A program made the translations under genes and the position numbers. From positions 248,001 through 312,000 of the forward strand of contig JBARXJ010000053.1 of the NCBI GenBank assembly GCA_049647265.1: DNA of 64,000 bases, read 5' to 3'. The DNA comes from JAAURB01 sp049647265 (GTDB lineage: Bacteria > Cyanobacteriota > Cyanobacteriia > Cyanobacteriales > Microcoleaceae). The notes under the pieces are model-generated. The model did no database searches. It was not told the origin of the DNA and saw only the letters and a list, made by a program, of their open reading frames with translations. Positions 17,357 to 26,114 of the stretch are shown here, one piece after another (position 1 is the stretch's first letter; each line of letters opens with the position of its first letter).

Positions 17357-17791
17357 ATGGATAGTAGTTTAAAACAATTACATGAAAATGATTTTAATCT
17401 CTGGATTGAAGAGGTTAAAGTAAAGATTCAGAATCGAGATTTTGAAGATATGGACTGGGAAAGTTTAATTGATGAAATAGAAGATATGGGAGCCAGCCAA
17501 AAAAGAGCTTTAGACAGCTATATGCAAAGGTTAATCGAGCATATTCTTAAGCTTCAATACTGGCAATCTGAAGTAGAGCGCTGTCGCAATAGTTGGATGG
17601 CAGAAGTTAGTAACTTTCGGAGTAGAATCAATCGTATTTTGAAAAAAAATCCTAGTTTAAAAAACTATTTATCATCGGAATATAGGGATATTTATAAAGA
17701 TTCAACTAAGGCAATGAAGTTACTATTTATCATACCAGATGATAATTTTATTGAGCTAGAAACAATTATGAGAGAGGACTATTATGGCTAA
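17357..17791 (+). CDS. DUF29 family protein
   Basis: 144 residues. It has the DUF29 layout: HENDFNLWIEEVKVKIQNRDFEDMDWESLIDEIEDMG at the start, a central LQYWQSEVERCRNSWMAEVSNFR and IPDDNFIE near the end. The family is very common in filamentous cyanobacteria, often in multiple copies. It has no established function and has been suggested to relate to toxin-antitoxin or mobile loci. The gene is monocistronic here. Confidence 0.9.
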   Translation: MDSSLKQLHENDFNLWIEEVKVKIQNRDFEDMDWESLIDEIEDMGASQKRALDSYMQRLIEHILKLQYWQSEVERCRNSWMAEVSNFRSRINRILKKNPSLKNYLSSEYRDIYKDSTKAMKLLFIIPDDNFIELETIMREDYYG

Positions 17792-17844
17792 ACTAACAAG
17801 TTTTATATAATATCTCTTTTTATTTGTGTAAAAGTAGACATTAT

Positions 17845-18324
17845 TTAGATCTGTTCTTTCCCTACCCAACTAACTTGCTTTTCTGTTGCGAATCCATCTT
17901 CTATGGTAGAATCAGGGTGGGAGTTAATCCGGGACTGAATCACAATAAAGCATAAATTTTCTGTATCTGAAGTATTGCGTAAACACCTTTCTCCTTCTGG
18001 GTTAACTTTAACTACGCTACCTTGTTTTATCGAGAAAACCTTATCATTGACTTGAAATTCTCCTTCTCCTTGCACAACAATATAAATTTCTTCGTTTAAG
18101 CGGTGTTTATGGTAAAATGGAATAGACTTTTTCGGCGCTAGGTTATTCAAAGAAACTTCTGCACTGGTGAGATTGAGAATTTGATTGAGAAAGGCTTTTC
18201 CTGAAACTTTAAAATCTTTTTCTGGAATATCAAAACTGTATTGATGCAGTTGAGAAAAATCCCCTAAATTTACCGCAGCAAAGTTTTCTCCATCTTTAAC
18301 ACTGACAGAAAGCTGAGAAGTCAT
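17845..18324 (-). CDS. Cupin domain protein
   Basis: 159 residues. A single cupin barrel at about 55-135: IPFYHKHRLNEEIYIVVQGEGEFQVNDKVFSIKQGSVVKVNPEG gives the metal-binding His-x-His...Glu and the second cupin motif. It is divergently transcribed from an HxlR regulator with an 85-bp spacer carrying two copies of a 19-bp operator, so it is probably the regulator's target. The substrate is unknown; an oxidative or electrophile response enzyme would fit HxlR control (inference). Confidence 0.88.
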   Translation of the reverse strand: MTSQLSVSVKDGENFAAVNLGDFSQLHQYSFDIPEKDFKVSGKAFLNQILNLTSAEVSLNNLAPKKSIPFYHKHRLNEEIYIVVQGEGEFQVNDKVFSIKQGSVVKVNPEGERCLRNTSDTENLCFIVIQSRINSHPDSTIEDGFATEKQVSWVGKEQI

Positions 18325-18331
18325 CGGTATT

Positions 18332-18350
18332 TACTTTTAAATTGCAAGTT
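18332..18350. promoter_or_regulatory. HxlR operator copy 1 (cupin side)
   Basis: TACTTTTAAATTGCAAGTT, matching copy 2 at 16 of 19 positions (consensus TACTTkTAAAwTGCAAGTw). ACTT and AAGT form the half-sites. It lies 8 bp from the cupin start codon. Confidence 0.6.
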
Positions 18351-18372
18351 ACAACTTAAATATAATCATAGT

Positions 18373-18391
18373 TACTTGTAAAATGCAAGTA
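18373..18391. promoter_or_regulatory. HxlR operator copy 2 (regulator side)
   Basis: TACTTGTAAAATGCAAGTA, a perfect inverted repeat TACTTG/CAAGTA with a 7-bp centre. It has the size and form of HxlR/YodB-type operators. It lies 18 bp from the regulator start, so autoregulation is likely. Confidence 0.65.
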
Positions 18392-18409
18392 GATGCTTAA
18401 AAATGACTG

Positions 18410-18751
18410 ATGAATCAACCTATCCGTTCTAATTGTCCTATTGCTTGTACTTTAGATTTAATTGGCGATCGCTGGACGCTGCTGATTATTCGAGATATGA
18501 TGTTTTTCGACAAAAAGCGATTTGATGAGTTTCTCGACTCTGCTGAAGGCATTTCGACCAATATTCTGGCGAGTCGGCTAAAATCCTTGGAAGCTTCTGG
18601 TTTAGTGGAAAAGAAGCCCTACAGTAACCATCCTCGACGTATGAATTATCATCTCACAGAACGGGGAGAAAGTCTACGTCCGGTGCTAAAAATGATGGCG
18701 AAGTGGGGGTTAAAGCATCTGCCGGATACAGAAATACCGGAAAATGGCTAA
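18410..18751 (+). CDS. HxlR-family transcriptional regulator
   Basis: 113 residues. The winged-helix HxlR signature is complete: CTLDLIGDRWTLLIIRDMMF, RFDEFLDSAEGISTNILASRLKSLEASGLVEKKPYS and YHLTERGESLRPVL. Cys9 and Cys13 lie in the position of the redox-sensing cysteine of YodB/HypR-type members. It is divergent from the cupin gene, with shared operators in between. Confidence 0.93.
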   Translation: MNQPIRSNCPIACTLDLIGDRWTLLIIRDMMFFDKKRFDEFLDSAEGISTNILASRLKSLEASGLVEKKPYSNHPRRMNYHLTERGESLRPVLKMMAKWGLKHLPDTEIPENG

Positions 18752-18763
18752 GGATTAAATTGA

Positions 18764-19831
18764 TTAATTTTCTAATCCACCATAAGTTTTAAATACCCAG
18801 TTTAAGCTTCTTCTCATGCCTTCCTCTAAAGAAATAGTGGGGGAATAATTTAACTCTTTTTTAGCGGTTGTAATAGAACAAGCAATGGTTTTATTAAGTT
18901 CAGATAGGACATGAATCTTTTGATTGTATAATCCTAGAGATTGTAATGAGGCATCGGCAATGAGTGCCATTTCACTGACAATTCCTGGTAACTTAAACCG
19001 TTTATGAGTACAGTTTTGTTGAAATTCTGTTTCTAATAATTTTTCAACGGTATTAACAATTTCATTCATAGAGTAAGGACGTTCATCGGCTATCCAATAA
19101 GTTTTACCCTGAACTTCTTCTGTAATTGCGGCTAAAATTAATCCTTGACAAAGATTATCTAAATAAACCATTGAACGTAAATTATTACCGCTTCCGATGA
19201 TAGGGAATTTACCTTGTTGAATCAGTTTAAAAAATAAGGTTTGTCGTTGCGGTTGATAAGTTCCATAAAACCATGGCGGACGTATAATCACTGTTTCAAT
19301 TTTACCCTGTTGAGACTGTTCTTTTACAGCTAACTCCATCAACATTTTAGATTTGCCATAATTCATATAAGGATGATAATCAGAGGTTTCATCAAATAAA
19401 TGGTCAGGATGAGGGTTACAACCACAGGGAGAATTAGAAGAAACAGTAACGACTCGTTTAACTCCTGATTGTATTGCGGAATTGAATAGGTTTTTTGTGC
19501 CTTCAAGATTAATAGAATAAAATTCTGATACTTTCTGCGGATGAATAATTCCGGCAGTATGAAATAAGATAGCATCTTTGGCATTTTCACAGAAACTATC
19601 GCAATCTTTCGGATTAGTTAAATCTCCTTTTATAACTTCAATATGATCTGAAAATTGAGTTAAAATCGAACCGTCTTGATGGGGTAAAATTAGACAGCGA
19701 ATTTTTATATTTTTTTGAGGTTGACTGAGTTGAGGACAATCTGATAATCCTTGAGTTAAGGCTTTGACTAAGTTAATTCCTAGCCAACCTAATGCACCTG
19801 TGATTAAGACTTGAGAATAACCTAATTCCAT
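18764..19831 (-). CDS. NAD-dependent epimerase / 3-beta-HSD-like SDR
   Basis: 355 residues. VLITGALGWLGINLVKAL at the N-terminus binds NAD(P), then HTAGIIHPQ, TVSSNSPCG and the catalytic NYGKSK (Tyr-x-x-x-Lys), plus RPPWFYG. It resembles the 3-beta-hydroxysteroid/lipid dehydrogenase subgroup of extended SDRs. It lies 10 bp downstream of a GMC oxidoreductase gene, so the two probably act on the same alcohol or sugar lipid (inference). Confidence 0.85.
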   Translation of the reverse strand: MELGYSQVLITGALGWLGINLVKALTQGLSDCPQLSQPQKNIKIRCLILPHQDGSILTQFSDHIEVIKGDLTNPKDCDSFCENAKDAILFHTAGIIHPQKVSEFYSINLEGTKNLFNSAIQSGVKRVVTVSSNSPCGCNPHPDHLFDETSDYHPYMNYGKSKMLMELAVKEQSQQGKIETVIIRPPWFYGTYQPQRQTLFFKLIQQGKFPIIGSGNNLRSMVYLDNLCQGLILAAITEEVQGKTYWIADERPYSMNEIVNTVEKLLETEFQQNCTHKRFKLPGIVSEMALIADASLQSLGLYNQKIHVLSELNKTIACSITTAKKELNYSPTISLEEGMRRSLNWVFKTYGGLEN

Positions 19832-19841
19832 TGATATAACG

Positions 19842-21287
19842 CTAAAGTTTACCTAAAAATTGTAAAACATTTCGACGTGCGATTGCCATAATTGTTCCTT
19901 GTGGATTTACACCCGGCGCAGTACAGAGTAAGCTGGCATCATTAATATACAGATTATCAAAACCATGAACTTTACCAAACGAGTTAACGGCGCATTTTTG
20001 TTGATTTTCTCCCATCGGACAACTGGAAAAAACATGAACGGTCATTAAATTTGTTCTATTTTTAGATAAGGTTTTAGGGATTAAGTTTAATTCTTGAGGC
20101 TTTGTGATTTTAGTGAATTGAGATAGGCTGGGATATAAAGCTTCTGCGTTTGCTTCAAACAATAGTATAGATAATTGATGTAATGCTGTGGATAAGTTCG
20201 TTAAATCTTGTGAGGTTAAATGATAACGTACTAAAGGATCTTGATAACCGGGGATACACCGAACGGTTCCTGTTCCTTCACTAGTAATCATCGCATAATA
20301 AATAGCCATGTTTTGCCAATGTTCTTGAACGTCTTGACTGTCTTGAGGATAATCATTCATCGCAACCGTTAAATAAGCTGGCGAACTAATAGAACAACCA
20401 AAACTATATTTTGGGGCAAATTCTTTAACTTGATGAACCGGAACTCCCATATCAATAGAATTAACAATTTCAGGAAACTTAGCAATCACTTTTACTGTAG
20501 GATGCATCTGTAAAGAATTACCAATATTTCGTTTAATTCCACTACGGCGTAATAATGCCGGGGTTTGAATTGCGCCACAACAAATAAACACTGTTTCTGC
20601 AATAATTTTAACTGGATATTTTCTTTCTGATGTTCCTGATAATATCCAGTTTTTAGATAGTTGTTTGATGCGATTAATCCGAGTCTTTTCTAAAATCTTG
20701 CAACCTGCATTTAATGCCTGAGGAATGAAGGTTTTTGTCATCGACTGCCGGGTTCCTTTGGGGGTTTTATTTTCGTCAAGTTCTGTATCGTAACGAAACC
20801 AGCGAGGCACTTCTACCGCATTCCATCCTAACTGCATCGCCCCCTGATATAACTTCATCGAAGCAGCCGGAGGTTTTCCGGGTAAATTACAAACATGAAC
20901 CGCTGTTTCGCAAGCTTCAAAATGAGGCTTTAAATCCATTTCTGTTAACGCATCGACTTCAAATTCTGTTTGCCAATATTCTAATATTTCTGTTGGGAGA
21001 CGATGATAAAGTCCGCTGTTAATTTCACTACCACCCCCCACACAACGCCCTTCAACGTATTGAATTTTAGGTTTACCAAACGCAGCCGTTAAACCGCCAT
21101 TGCGATACTTTTGAATCATTTCTTGCTGGGAAAAGGGCGTACAAGATTCTAACGGTAAAAAATCCCCTTCTTCTATTAATAAAACATCTCGCCCGGCTTC
21201 AGCTAATAAACAAGCCGTAATGGCTCCCCCCGGCCCCGAACCGATGACCGCAATTTCACAATTAATCGTTTGATTTGGATTGTTCAT
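19842..21287 (-). CDS. GMC-family FAD oxidoreductase
   Basis: 481 residues from MNNPNQTINCEIAVIGSGPGGAITACLLAEAG. This start at 21287 keeps the overlap with the upstream gene at 26 bp and puts the FAD motif 14 residues in. YVEGRCVGGGSEINSGLYHRLP is the GMC signature region. The C-terminus has HVFSSCPMG, LYINDASLLCTAPGVNPQGTIMAIARR with the conserved asparagine, while the usual catalytic His-Gly-Thr-x-x-Met-Gly is changed to FSSCPMG. GMC enzymes oxidise alcohols, sterols or sugars. It forms an operon with a small membrane protein upstream and an SDR downstream. Confidence 0.88.
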   Translation of the reverse strand: MNNPNQTINCEIAVIGSGPGGAITACLLAEAGRDVLLIEEGDFLPLESCTPFSQQEMIQKYRNGGLTAAFGKPKIQYVEGRCVGGGSEINSGLYHRLPTEILEYWQTEFEVDALTEMDLKPHFEACETAVHVCNLPGKPPAASMKLYQGAMQLGWNAVEVPRWFRYDTELDENKTPKGTRQSMTKTFIPQALNAGCKILEKTRINRIKQLSKNWILSGTSERKYPVKIIAETVFICCGAIQTPALLRRSGIKRNIGNSLQMHPTVKVIAKFPEIVNSIDMGVPVHQVKEFAPKYSFGCSISSPAYLTVAMNDYPQDSQDVQEHWQNMAIYYAMITSEGTGTVRCIPGYQDPLVRYHLTSQDLTNLSTALHQLSILLFEANAEALYPSLSQFTKITKPQELNLIPKTLSKNRTNLMTVHVFSSCPMGENQQKCAVNSFGKVHGFDNLYINDASLLCTAPGVNPQGTIMAIARRNVLQFLGKL

Positions 21288-21633
21288 ATCTCTCAGCTTG
21301 CCAACCAAATATTACTAAACTTTCATAAAATCTAATTAAATCTTGAAAAACACTAATAGGAGATTGTTTCCAAGATTCAATTTGCTGCCAACGAACGATA
21401 TCTAACTGTCGGTGAAACAAAGAACCACTTCTAAAAAATCCCCAAATATTAAACAATATCGTTAATAAAAAAATAGGTAATTTTAAATAATCCGGCATTC
21501 GCTGATGTTGTTGCAACACAAACTGCACAATTCGATTGTGAGGAAAATCTGTATTCTTGTTGTCATTTTCACAACGATGATGAATTATAGAATAACATAA
21601 GGCAGAAGCTGTATTTTCAAACAGTAGGCGCAT
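21262..21633 (-). CDS. Small membrane-anchored protein preceding GMC oxidoreductase
   Basis: 123 residues with one clear hydrophobic segment, LPIFLLTILFNIWGFF, at about 72-87. The C-terminus ends FQDLIRFYESLVIFGWQAERYEQ. No family is recognised. The coding region overlaps the start of the GMC gene, so co-translation is likely. It could be a membrane-anchoring partner of the oxidoreductase, as small subunits are for other GMC dehydrogenases (inference). Confidence 0.7.
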   Translation of the reverse strand: MRLLFENTASALCYSIIHHRCENDNKNTDFPHNRIVQFVLQQHQRMPDYLKLPIFLLTILFNIWGFFRSGSLFHRQLDIVRWQQIESWKQSPISVFQDLIRFYESLVIFGWQAERYEQSKSND

Positions 21634-21715
21634 GGATACTACAGAAATTATTTATAATTATTTAAAGGTAAATTGCTGCATATTATTTTTATTTCAAAGA
21701 ATTACTGACCTGTGA

Positions 21716-22819
21716 ATGACAATGAGTACAAAAGATGATATTTTAATCTTAGGTGGCGGTTTAATGGGGTTATCCCTCGCGATTGAACTGAAATTACGCG
21801 GCGCAAATGTCACGGTAATCAGTCGTAACCCTCAACAAGCCGCAGGCTATGCCGGGGCTGGAATGTTAGCCCCCCAAGCAGAAGCCATTCCACCGGGGCC
21901 GATGTTGGAATTATGCTTAACCAGTCGTAGTTTATATCCAGACTGGACAAGTAAACTCGAAGCCATCACAGGATTAAATATCGGTTACTGGCCTTGTGGT
22001 ATTCTTGCCCCCGTTTATCATATCCCAGAATCGACAACATCGAATTTAACAGATGAAACCCCCGCCCAATGGCTAGATAAAGCAGCAATACATCGCCATC
22101 AACCCGGTTTAGGGTCAGATGTTGTGGGGGGTTGGTGGTTTCCCAAAGATGGACAAGTTGATAACCGTCGGGGGTTAATGCAGGCGTTAACTGTTGCTAC
22201 CCAAGAATTAGGTATTGCCGTTAAAACTGATATTGAAATTCAGCAAATTATCACCTCATCCACCGGAGAAGTTACGGGTATTCAAACCCATCAAGGGACG
22301 CTACAAGGATATCATTATGTTCTCACAGCCGGGGCGTGGGCAAATCAACTCTTGCCGCAAATTCCCGTTTATCCTAAAAAAGGACAAATGCTATCGGTAA
22401 AAGTCCCGGATACCGTCGAAACATTACCTTTAAAACAGGTTTTATTCGGCCCTAATATTTATATTGTCCCTCGGCGAGATGGTTTAATTGTAATTGGGGC
22501 AACAGTTGAAGATGTAGAATTCACCCCAGGGTTAACCCCCGATGGCATCAACGCTTTACTGTCTCGCGCCATCAAACTCTACCCGGTATTGCGTGATTTT
22601 CCCATTCATGAATTTTGGTGGGGATTTCGACCCGCGACACCGGATGTCTTACCCATTTTAGGCCCCAGTCCGTTTCCCAATCTTAGCTTAGCAGTCGGTC
22701 ATTATCGTAACGGTATTTTACTCGCCCCTGTCACTGCAAAAATTATGGCAGATTGGATATTAGAAGATACATCTGACCCTCTGTTAAAATCCTTCTGTTG
22801 GAGTCGATTTTCTGAGTAA
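21716..22819 (+). CDS. thiO: Glycine oxidase ThiO
   Basis: 367 residues, the normal length. FAD-binding ILGGGLMGLSLAIELKLRGANVTVI at 10-34, GYAGAGMLAPQAEAIPPGP, YPKKGQMLSV, YIVPRRDGLIVIGATVED and the C-terminal GFRPATPDVLPILGPSPFPNLSLAVGHYRNGILLAPVTA are typical of ThiO. The enzyme oxidises glycine to the iminoacetate needed for the thiazole part of thiamine. It stands alone; no thiG is adjacent. Confidence 0.9.
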   Translation: MTMSTKDDILILGGGLMGLSLAIELKLRGANVTVISRNPQQAAGYAGAGMLAPQAEAIPPGPMLELCLTSRSLYPDWTSKLEAITGLNIGYWPCGILAPVYHIPESTTSNLTDETPAQWLDKAAIHRHQPGLGSDVVGGWWFPKDGQVDNRRGLMQALTVATQELGIAVKTDIEIQQIITSSTGEVTGIQTHQGTLQGYHYVLTAGAWANQLLPQIPVYPKKGQMLSVKVPDTVETLPLKQVLFGPNIYIVPRRDGLIVIGATVEDVEFTPGLTPDGINALLSRAIKLYPVLRDFPIHEFWWGFRPATPDVLPILGPSPFPNLSLAVGHYRNGILLAPVTAKIMADWILEDTSDPLLKSFCWSRFSE

Positions 22820-22867
22820 AAATCGGGAAACATAAAACTGTTGCGTTAACAAGGTGAATCTTCCAGA

Positions 22868-23464
22868 GTGAAGCTGCAAACACGTCCTTATTCGGTGAAA
22901 ACAAAATTCGGCTTTCTATCTCGATGGATATTCGCCACAATGGCGGGTTTTGCCATCAGTTTATTTTGGATTGAAATCGGCGAAAGACCCGATTTAGGCG
23001 TTATCCAGGGAGTATTGGGGGGTATCACAATAGGTATCGCCCAATGGTTTGTTTTACGGCAATATATCATTCAACCCTGGCAATGGATTTTAACCAGTGT
23101 TATCGCCTGGGGACTGCTGGGATATAGCGATTTAGGGGTATTGGGTTGGGTGGCCCCTCGTAGCCTGGATTTAGGACTGAGATTATTCTATGGATGTCGA
23201 GATGGATTTCTCATCGGTTTATGGCTGGGTTTATGGCATTGGTGGGCGTTAAGATTACAAGTATTAAAATCCCATTGCTGGCTGTGGTGGAGTCCCTGTT
23301 TTTGGGGAATTGGACTGGGGGCAGGATGGGTCTGCGGTGGACTGTTGCGACAACTGAGTAATGTATTCTTAGCAGAAGTTATCGGCTTAAGTTTAACTTG
23401 GATAATTGTGGGGATATGCATGGGAAAGATAATGATTCAGTTACTTTGGATTGATAAGAAGTAA
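22868..23464 (+). CDS. Polytopic membrane protein of unknown function
   Basis: 198 residues from a GTG, about five or six hydrophobic segments. Tryptophan-rich loops (PWQWILTSVIAW, LGLWHWWALRLQVLKSHCWLWWSPCFW). Such proteins (WIFATMAGFAISLFWIEIG...GVLGGITIGIAQWFVLR) are common in cyanobacteria, but no function is known. It lies 48 bp after thiO and may be co-transcribed. Confidence 0.72.
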   Translation: MKLQTRPYSVKTKFGFLSRWIFATMAGFAISLFWIEIGERPDLGVIQGVLGGITIGIAQWFVLRQYIIQPWQWILTSVIAWGLLGYSDLGVLGWVAPRSLDLGLRLFYGCRDGFLIGLWLGLWHWWALRLQVLKSHCWLWWSPCFWGIGLGAGWVCGGLLRQLSNVFLAEVIGLSLTWIIVGICMGKIMIQLLWIDKK

Positions 23465-24322
23465 ACCCATAGGCAGAAGAGTGTTAGAAGTTTACAAAAT
23501 TGAGATATATTCCAATCAAAGTAAGTTCGATAATCTACTTTCGCCTCTGCTACAAATAAAGGAATCAGAAAAATACCTAAATCAGTGAAAATAGGGGATT
23601 TTCCCCTCTCCTATGAGGAGAGAGGTTGGGGAGAGGTTAACGGTATACCCGATTAAATTCTCGACAGTCAGTCTCGTCAAATTTGCTAAAATAGAGGTAG
23701 AAGCTAAAGATTGAGTCAAGCGAGTTAGAAAGATTTACCCTCACCATTAACCTTTCAAAAAAGTATAAAATTTAGCTTCTGTTTCGATTGCCTTATTTTA
23801 GCAATAGTTTAACTCCCAAGAGCAATAAAAAGTGGGTGATTGCTAAGTTCCACACTGAATTCATCTAAAATAGAAGGTAGGATAACGTCTCGAATCTACT
23901 TACAGTGTACAGAGGTCTATCCATATCGAACCATTAACAATTCTAGAGTCATCCTATCTGCTGATTCGCAATCCATGAAGTCAATAATAACCCGTTATTG
24001 TTCTTTCCTCAATCCTCTACTAAATTCCCCTTTTTTCACTCAAGCAATGCTTTAAAATAAAACGACTTATCCTGTTATTGTCATTGTAAGCTGTAAAGTG
24101 ATATTAGGAAAGAGTTTTGAAATTACCCCATTATAGGGTGTAACATACCCCACTTAAAAGGGTCTATTCATTTGTTAATCTCATGAATGAGGTTAATACA
24201 GTTTTCCTATGTATTTTTTTTATAGCACTAAGTTCTATGGTTAGGATATTTCACTTATCCTAAAACCGACTCATAACTTACTGTTACCTGTTACCTGATT
24301 TTATTAATGAGAGGTCATACAA
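23465..24322. other. 858-bp intergenic region
   Basis: No convincing gene. One strong hairpin at 23603-23625. Two similar short blocks (CTAAAATAGA-GGTAG near 23687 and 23866) recur 180 bp apart. An ORF of 71 codons within it has no family features. A GGGT/ACCC-rich stretch at about 24123-24165 lies upstream of the small secreted-peptide gene. Confidence 0.45.
23603..23625. repeat. GC-rich palindromic repeat (CTCTCCT-ATG-AGGAGAG)
   Basis: Perfect 7-bp stem with a 3-nt loop inside CCCCTCTCCTATGAGG and followed by AGAGGTTGGGGAGAGGTT. This type of interspersed repeat is widespread in filamentous cyanobacterial genomes. Confidence 0.55.
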
Positions 24323-24571
24323 ATGCTACAAAAGCGTTATCAAACTTTCGGATTAGTACTAACATTACCTTTTTTGTTGGCGAATAGTCAAACCGCTAAT
24401 TTATCAGAGACAAAGCTAGATACTATGTCCTTACCCACTCCTGAAATCCAGCCTGTTGTTGAGACTTCCACTGAATCTATTTTACTGATAGAAGAGTCAC
24501 AACTTCCTCAATCCGAAACTCAAAATAGGCGAGAAGGGCGAGAATATTGTCAAGGAATAGGAGTTTGCTAA
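24323..24571 (+). CDS. Small secreted peptide, C-terminal CxGxGxC
   Basis: 82 residues. A signal-peptide-like start (MLQKRYQTFGLVLTLPFLLANSQTA), an acidic Ser/Thr/Pro/Glu-rich middle and a short tail ending REYCQGIGVC with two cysteines five residues apart, which could form a disulfide or be processed. A GAGAGG sequence precedes the ATG. No family is recognised. It could be a precursor peptide, but no modification or export gene is adjacent. The neighbouring sulfide:quinone reductase converges on it. Confidence 0.5.
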   Translation: MLQKRYQTFGLVLTLPFLLANSQTANLSETKLDTMSLPTPEIQPVVETSTESILLIEESQLPQSETQNRREGREYCQGIGVC

Positions 24572-24682
24572 ATCAATCTATTTTATCTTTTATCTAATTC
24601 ATTAATGCTGACTAGATGATAGGTGGGAGTTAGGCAATAAAACCAACAACTCTTCCACCTATTTTATACTAAAATACTCAAT

Positions 24683-25960
24683 TTATTGCTTTTGCAAGAA
24701 CTTCAATAAATCCCCCTCAAATGCTTCTCCTTTTAACATCCGATTCCAATATAACCACGGTAAAATGTAGCGCTTAAATACCCACATACTATACCGTTCT
24801 TTGGCAGGATTCATTGGAAAACTAGACTTCGGTTTATTTTCATAATCAAACTCCGCCATCATCGTTTTACCATATCCCGTTACCAGCGGACAACAAGTAT
24901 AGCCGCCATAACTACCGGGTGTTGCTTTTGACTGTATTAATCCCGAGATATTTTCAACGACAACCGGGGCTTGTTTACGAATGGCTGCGGCAGTTTTTGA
25001 AGTGGGGGCAGAAGAGGCATCACCAACACTAAAAATATTGGGATAAACCTGATGCTGCAAGGTATGTTTATCTACGTTTACCCAGCCAGCCTGATTCGCT
25101 AAAGGACTATTTTTAATAAAGTCCGGCGCACTCATTGGCGGTGTGACATGAATCATATCATATTTTATCCGAACTTCTTCCACACCATTATCTGTCGTCA
25201 CATCAAAAATTGCTTCTTTTGTTTCCGGTAAAATTTTCTTGAGATTATGTTTAAACTTGACCTCAATTTGTTTCTCTTTAACAATTTCATTCAACGTTTC
25301 ACAATATTCTGGCACCGGAAACATTGCCCCCCCGGCTGTACAATACATCACGTTGGATTGATTTCTGACTCCATTTTTCCGAAACGTTTCATCCGCTAAA
25401 TACATAATTTTCTGCGGCGCACCCCCACATTTAATTGGAGTAGCAGGATAAGTAAAAATTGCCGTCCCACCTTTAAAGTTTTTCAGTGTTTCCCAAGTAT
25501 AAGGGGCATAATCTTTAGAATAATTACTGGTAACACCATCTTTGCCTAAAGCATCCTTTAAGCCTTCTATTTGATGCCAATTAATTTGAATACCAGGACA
25601 AACCACCAAATAATCATAATGAACTTTTTGCCCATTATCAAGAATAACCGTATTATTTTCTGGATAAAATATTGCTGCTGCGGCTTTAATCCATTTAGCA
25701 TTTTTCGGAATACAATCTTTTTCGTTATGAATTGTTTTTTCTAACTCAAAATCTCCCCCTCCTACTAACGTCCAAGCCGGTTGATAATAATGTTTCTCAG
25801 AGGGTTCGATAATAGCGACATCTAGGGAAGATTGCTTTTTTAAAAGTTGTGCCGCTACCGTAATTCCACCTGCACCGCCGCCAACAACCACAATTTGATG
25901 ATGAATGGTATCCTGTGTAACTGTAGAATCGGTAGATGCTGCTGTAGTAGAAATTGACAT
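24683..25960 (-). CDS. sqr: Sulfide:quinone oxidoreductase, type II (SQOR-like)
   Basis: 425 residues. FAD motif VVVGGGAGGITVA at 24-36, YLVVCPGIQ, and PIKCGGAPQKIMYLAD with the redox Cys178. The second redox cysteine is in YTCCPLVTGYGK (356/357). FSVGDASSAPTSKTAAAIRKQAP contacts FAD. The C-terminal amphipathic region (YSMWVFKRYILPWLYWNRML) anchors the enzyme to the membrane. Type II (human SQOR-like) enzymes oxidise sulfide and reduce quinone, giving persulfide. In cyanobacteria this serves sulfide detoxification or tolerance. The gene is single, with no persulfide dioxygenase or rhodanese adjacent. Confidence 0.88.
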   Translation of the reverse strand: MSISTTAASTDSTVTQDTIHHQIVVVGGGAGGITVAAQLLKKQSSLDVAIIEPSEKHYYQPAWTLVGGGDFELEKTIHNEKDCIPKNAKWIKAAAAIFYPENNTVILDNGQKVHYDYLVVCPGIQINWHQIEGLKDALGKDGVTSNYSKDYAPYTWETLKNFKGGTAIFTYPATPIKCGGAPQKIMYLADETFRKNGVRNQSNVMYCTAGGAMFPVPEYCETLNEIVKEKQIEVKFKHNLKKILPETKEAIFDVTTDNGVEEVRIKYDMIHVTPPMSAPDFIKNSPLANQAGWVNVDKHTLQHQVYPNIFSVGDASSAPTSKTAAAIRKQAPVVVENISGLIQSKATPGSYGGYTCCPLVTGYGKTMMAEFDYENKPKSSFPMNPAKERYSMWVFKRYILPWLYWNRMLKGEAFEGDLLKFLQKQ

Positions 25961-26114
25961 TGTAATTTTTAGATAAAATTCACTGTTATACTGAATCTTT
26001 TAGTTTAATCGAGTTAAAAGCAACCAGCTTGATTTATCCAAAAGTTTTAAGAATTTAGAATTATTTTATCTGGGTGAGTTAGTAACCCACCCTACAATTT
26101 AAAAAATCAACAAT

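Noticed and set aside
23840..24055. 71-codon ORF in the 23.5-24.3 kb gap
   Set aside because: No domain, no ribosome binding site and composition as in the surrounding spacer.
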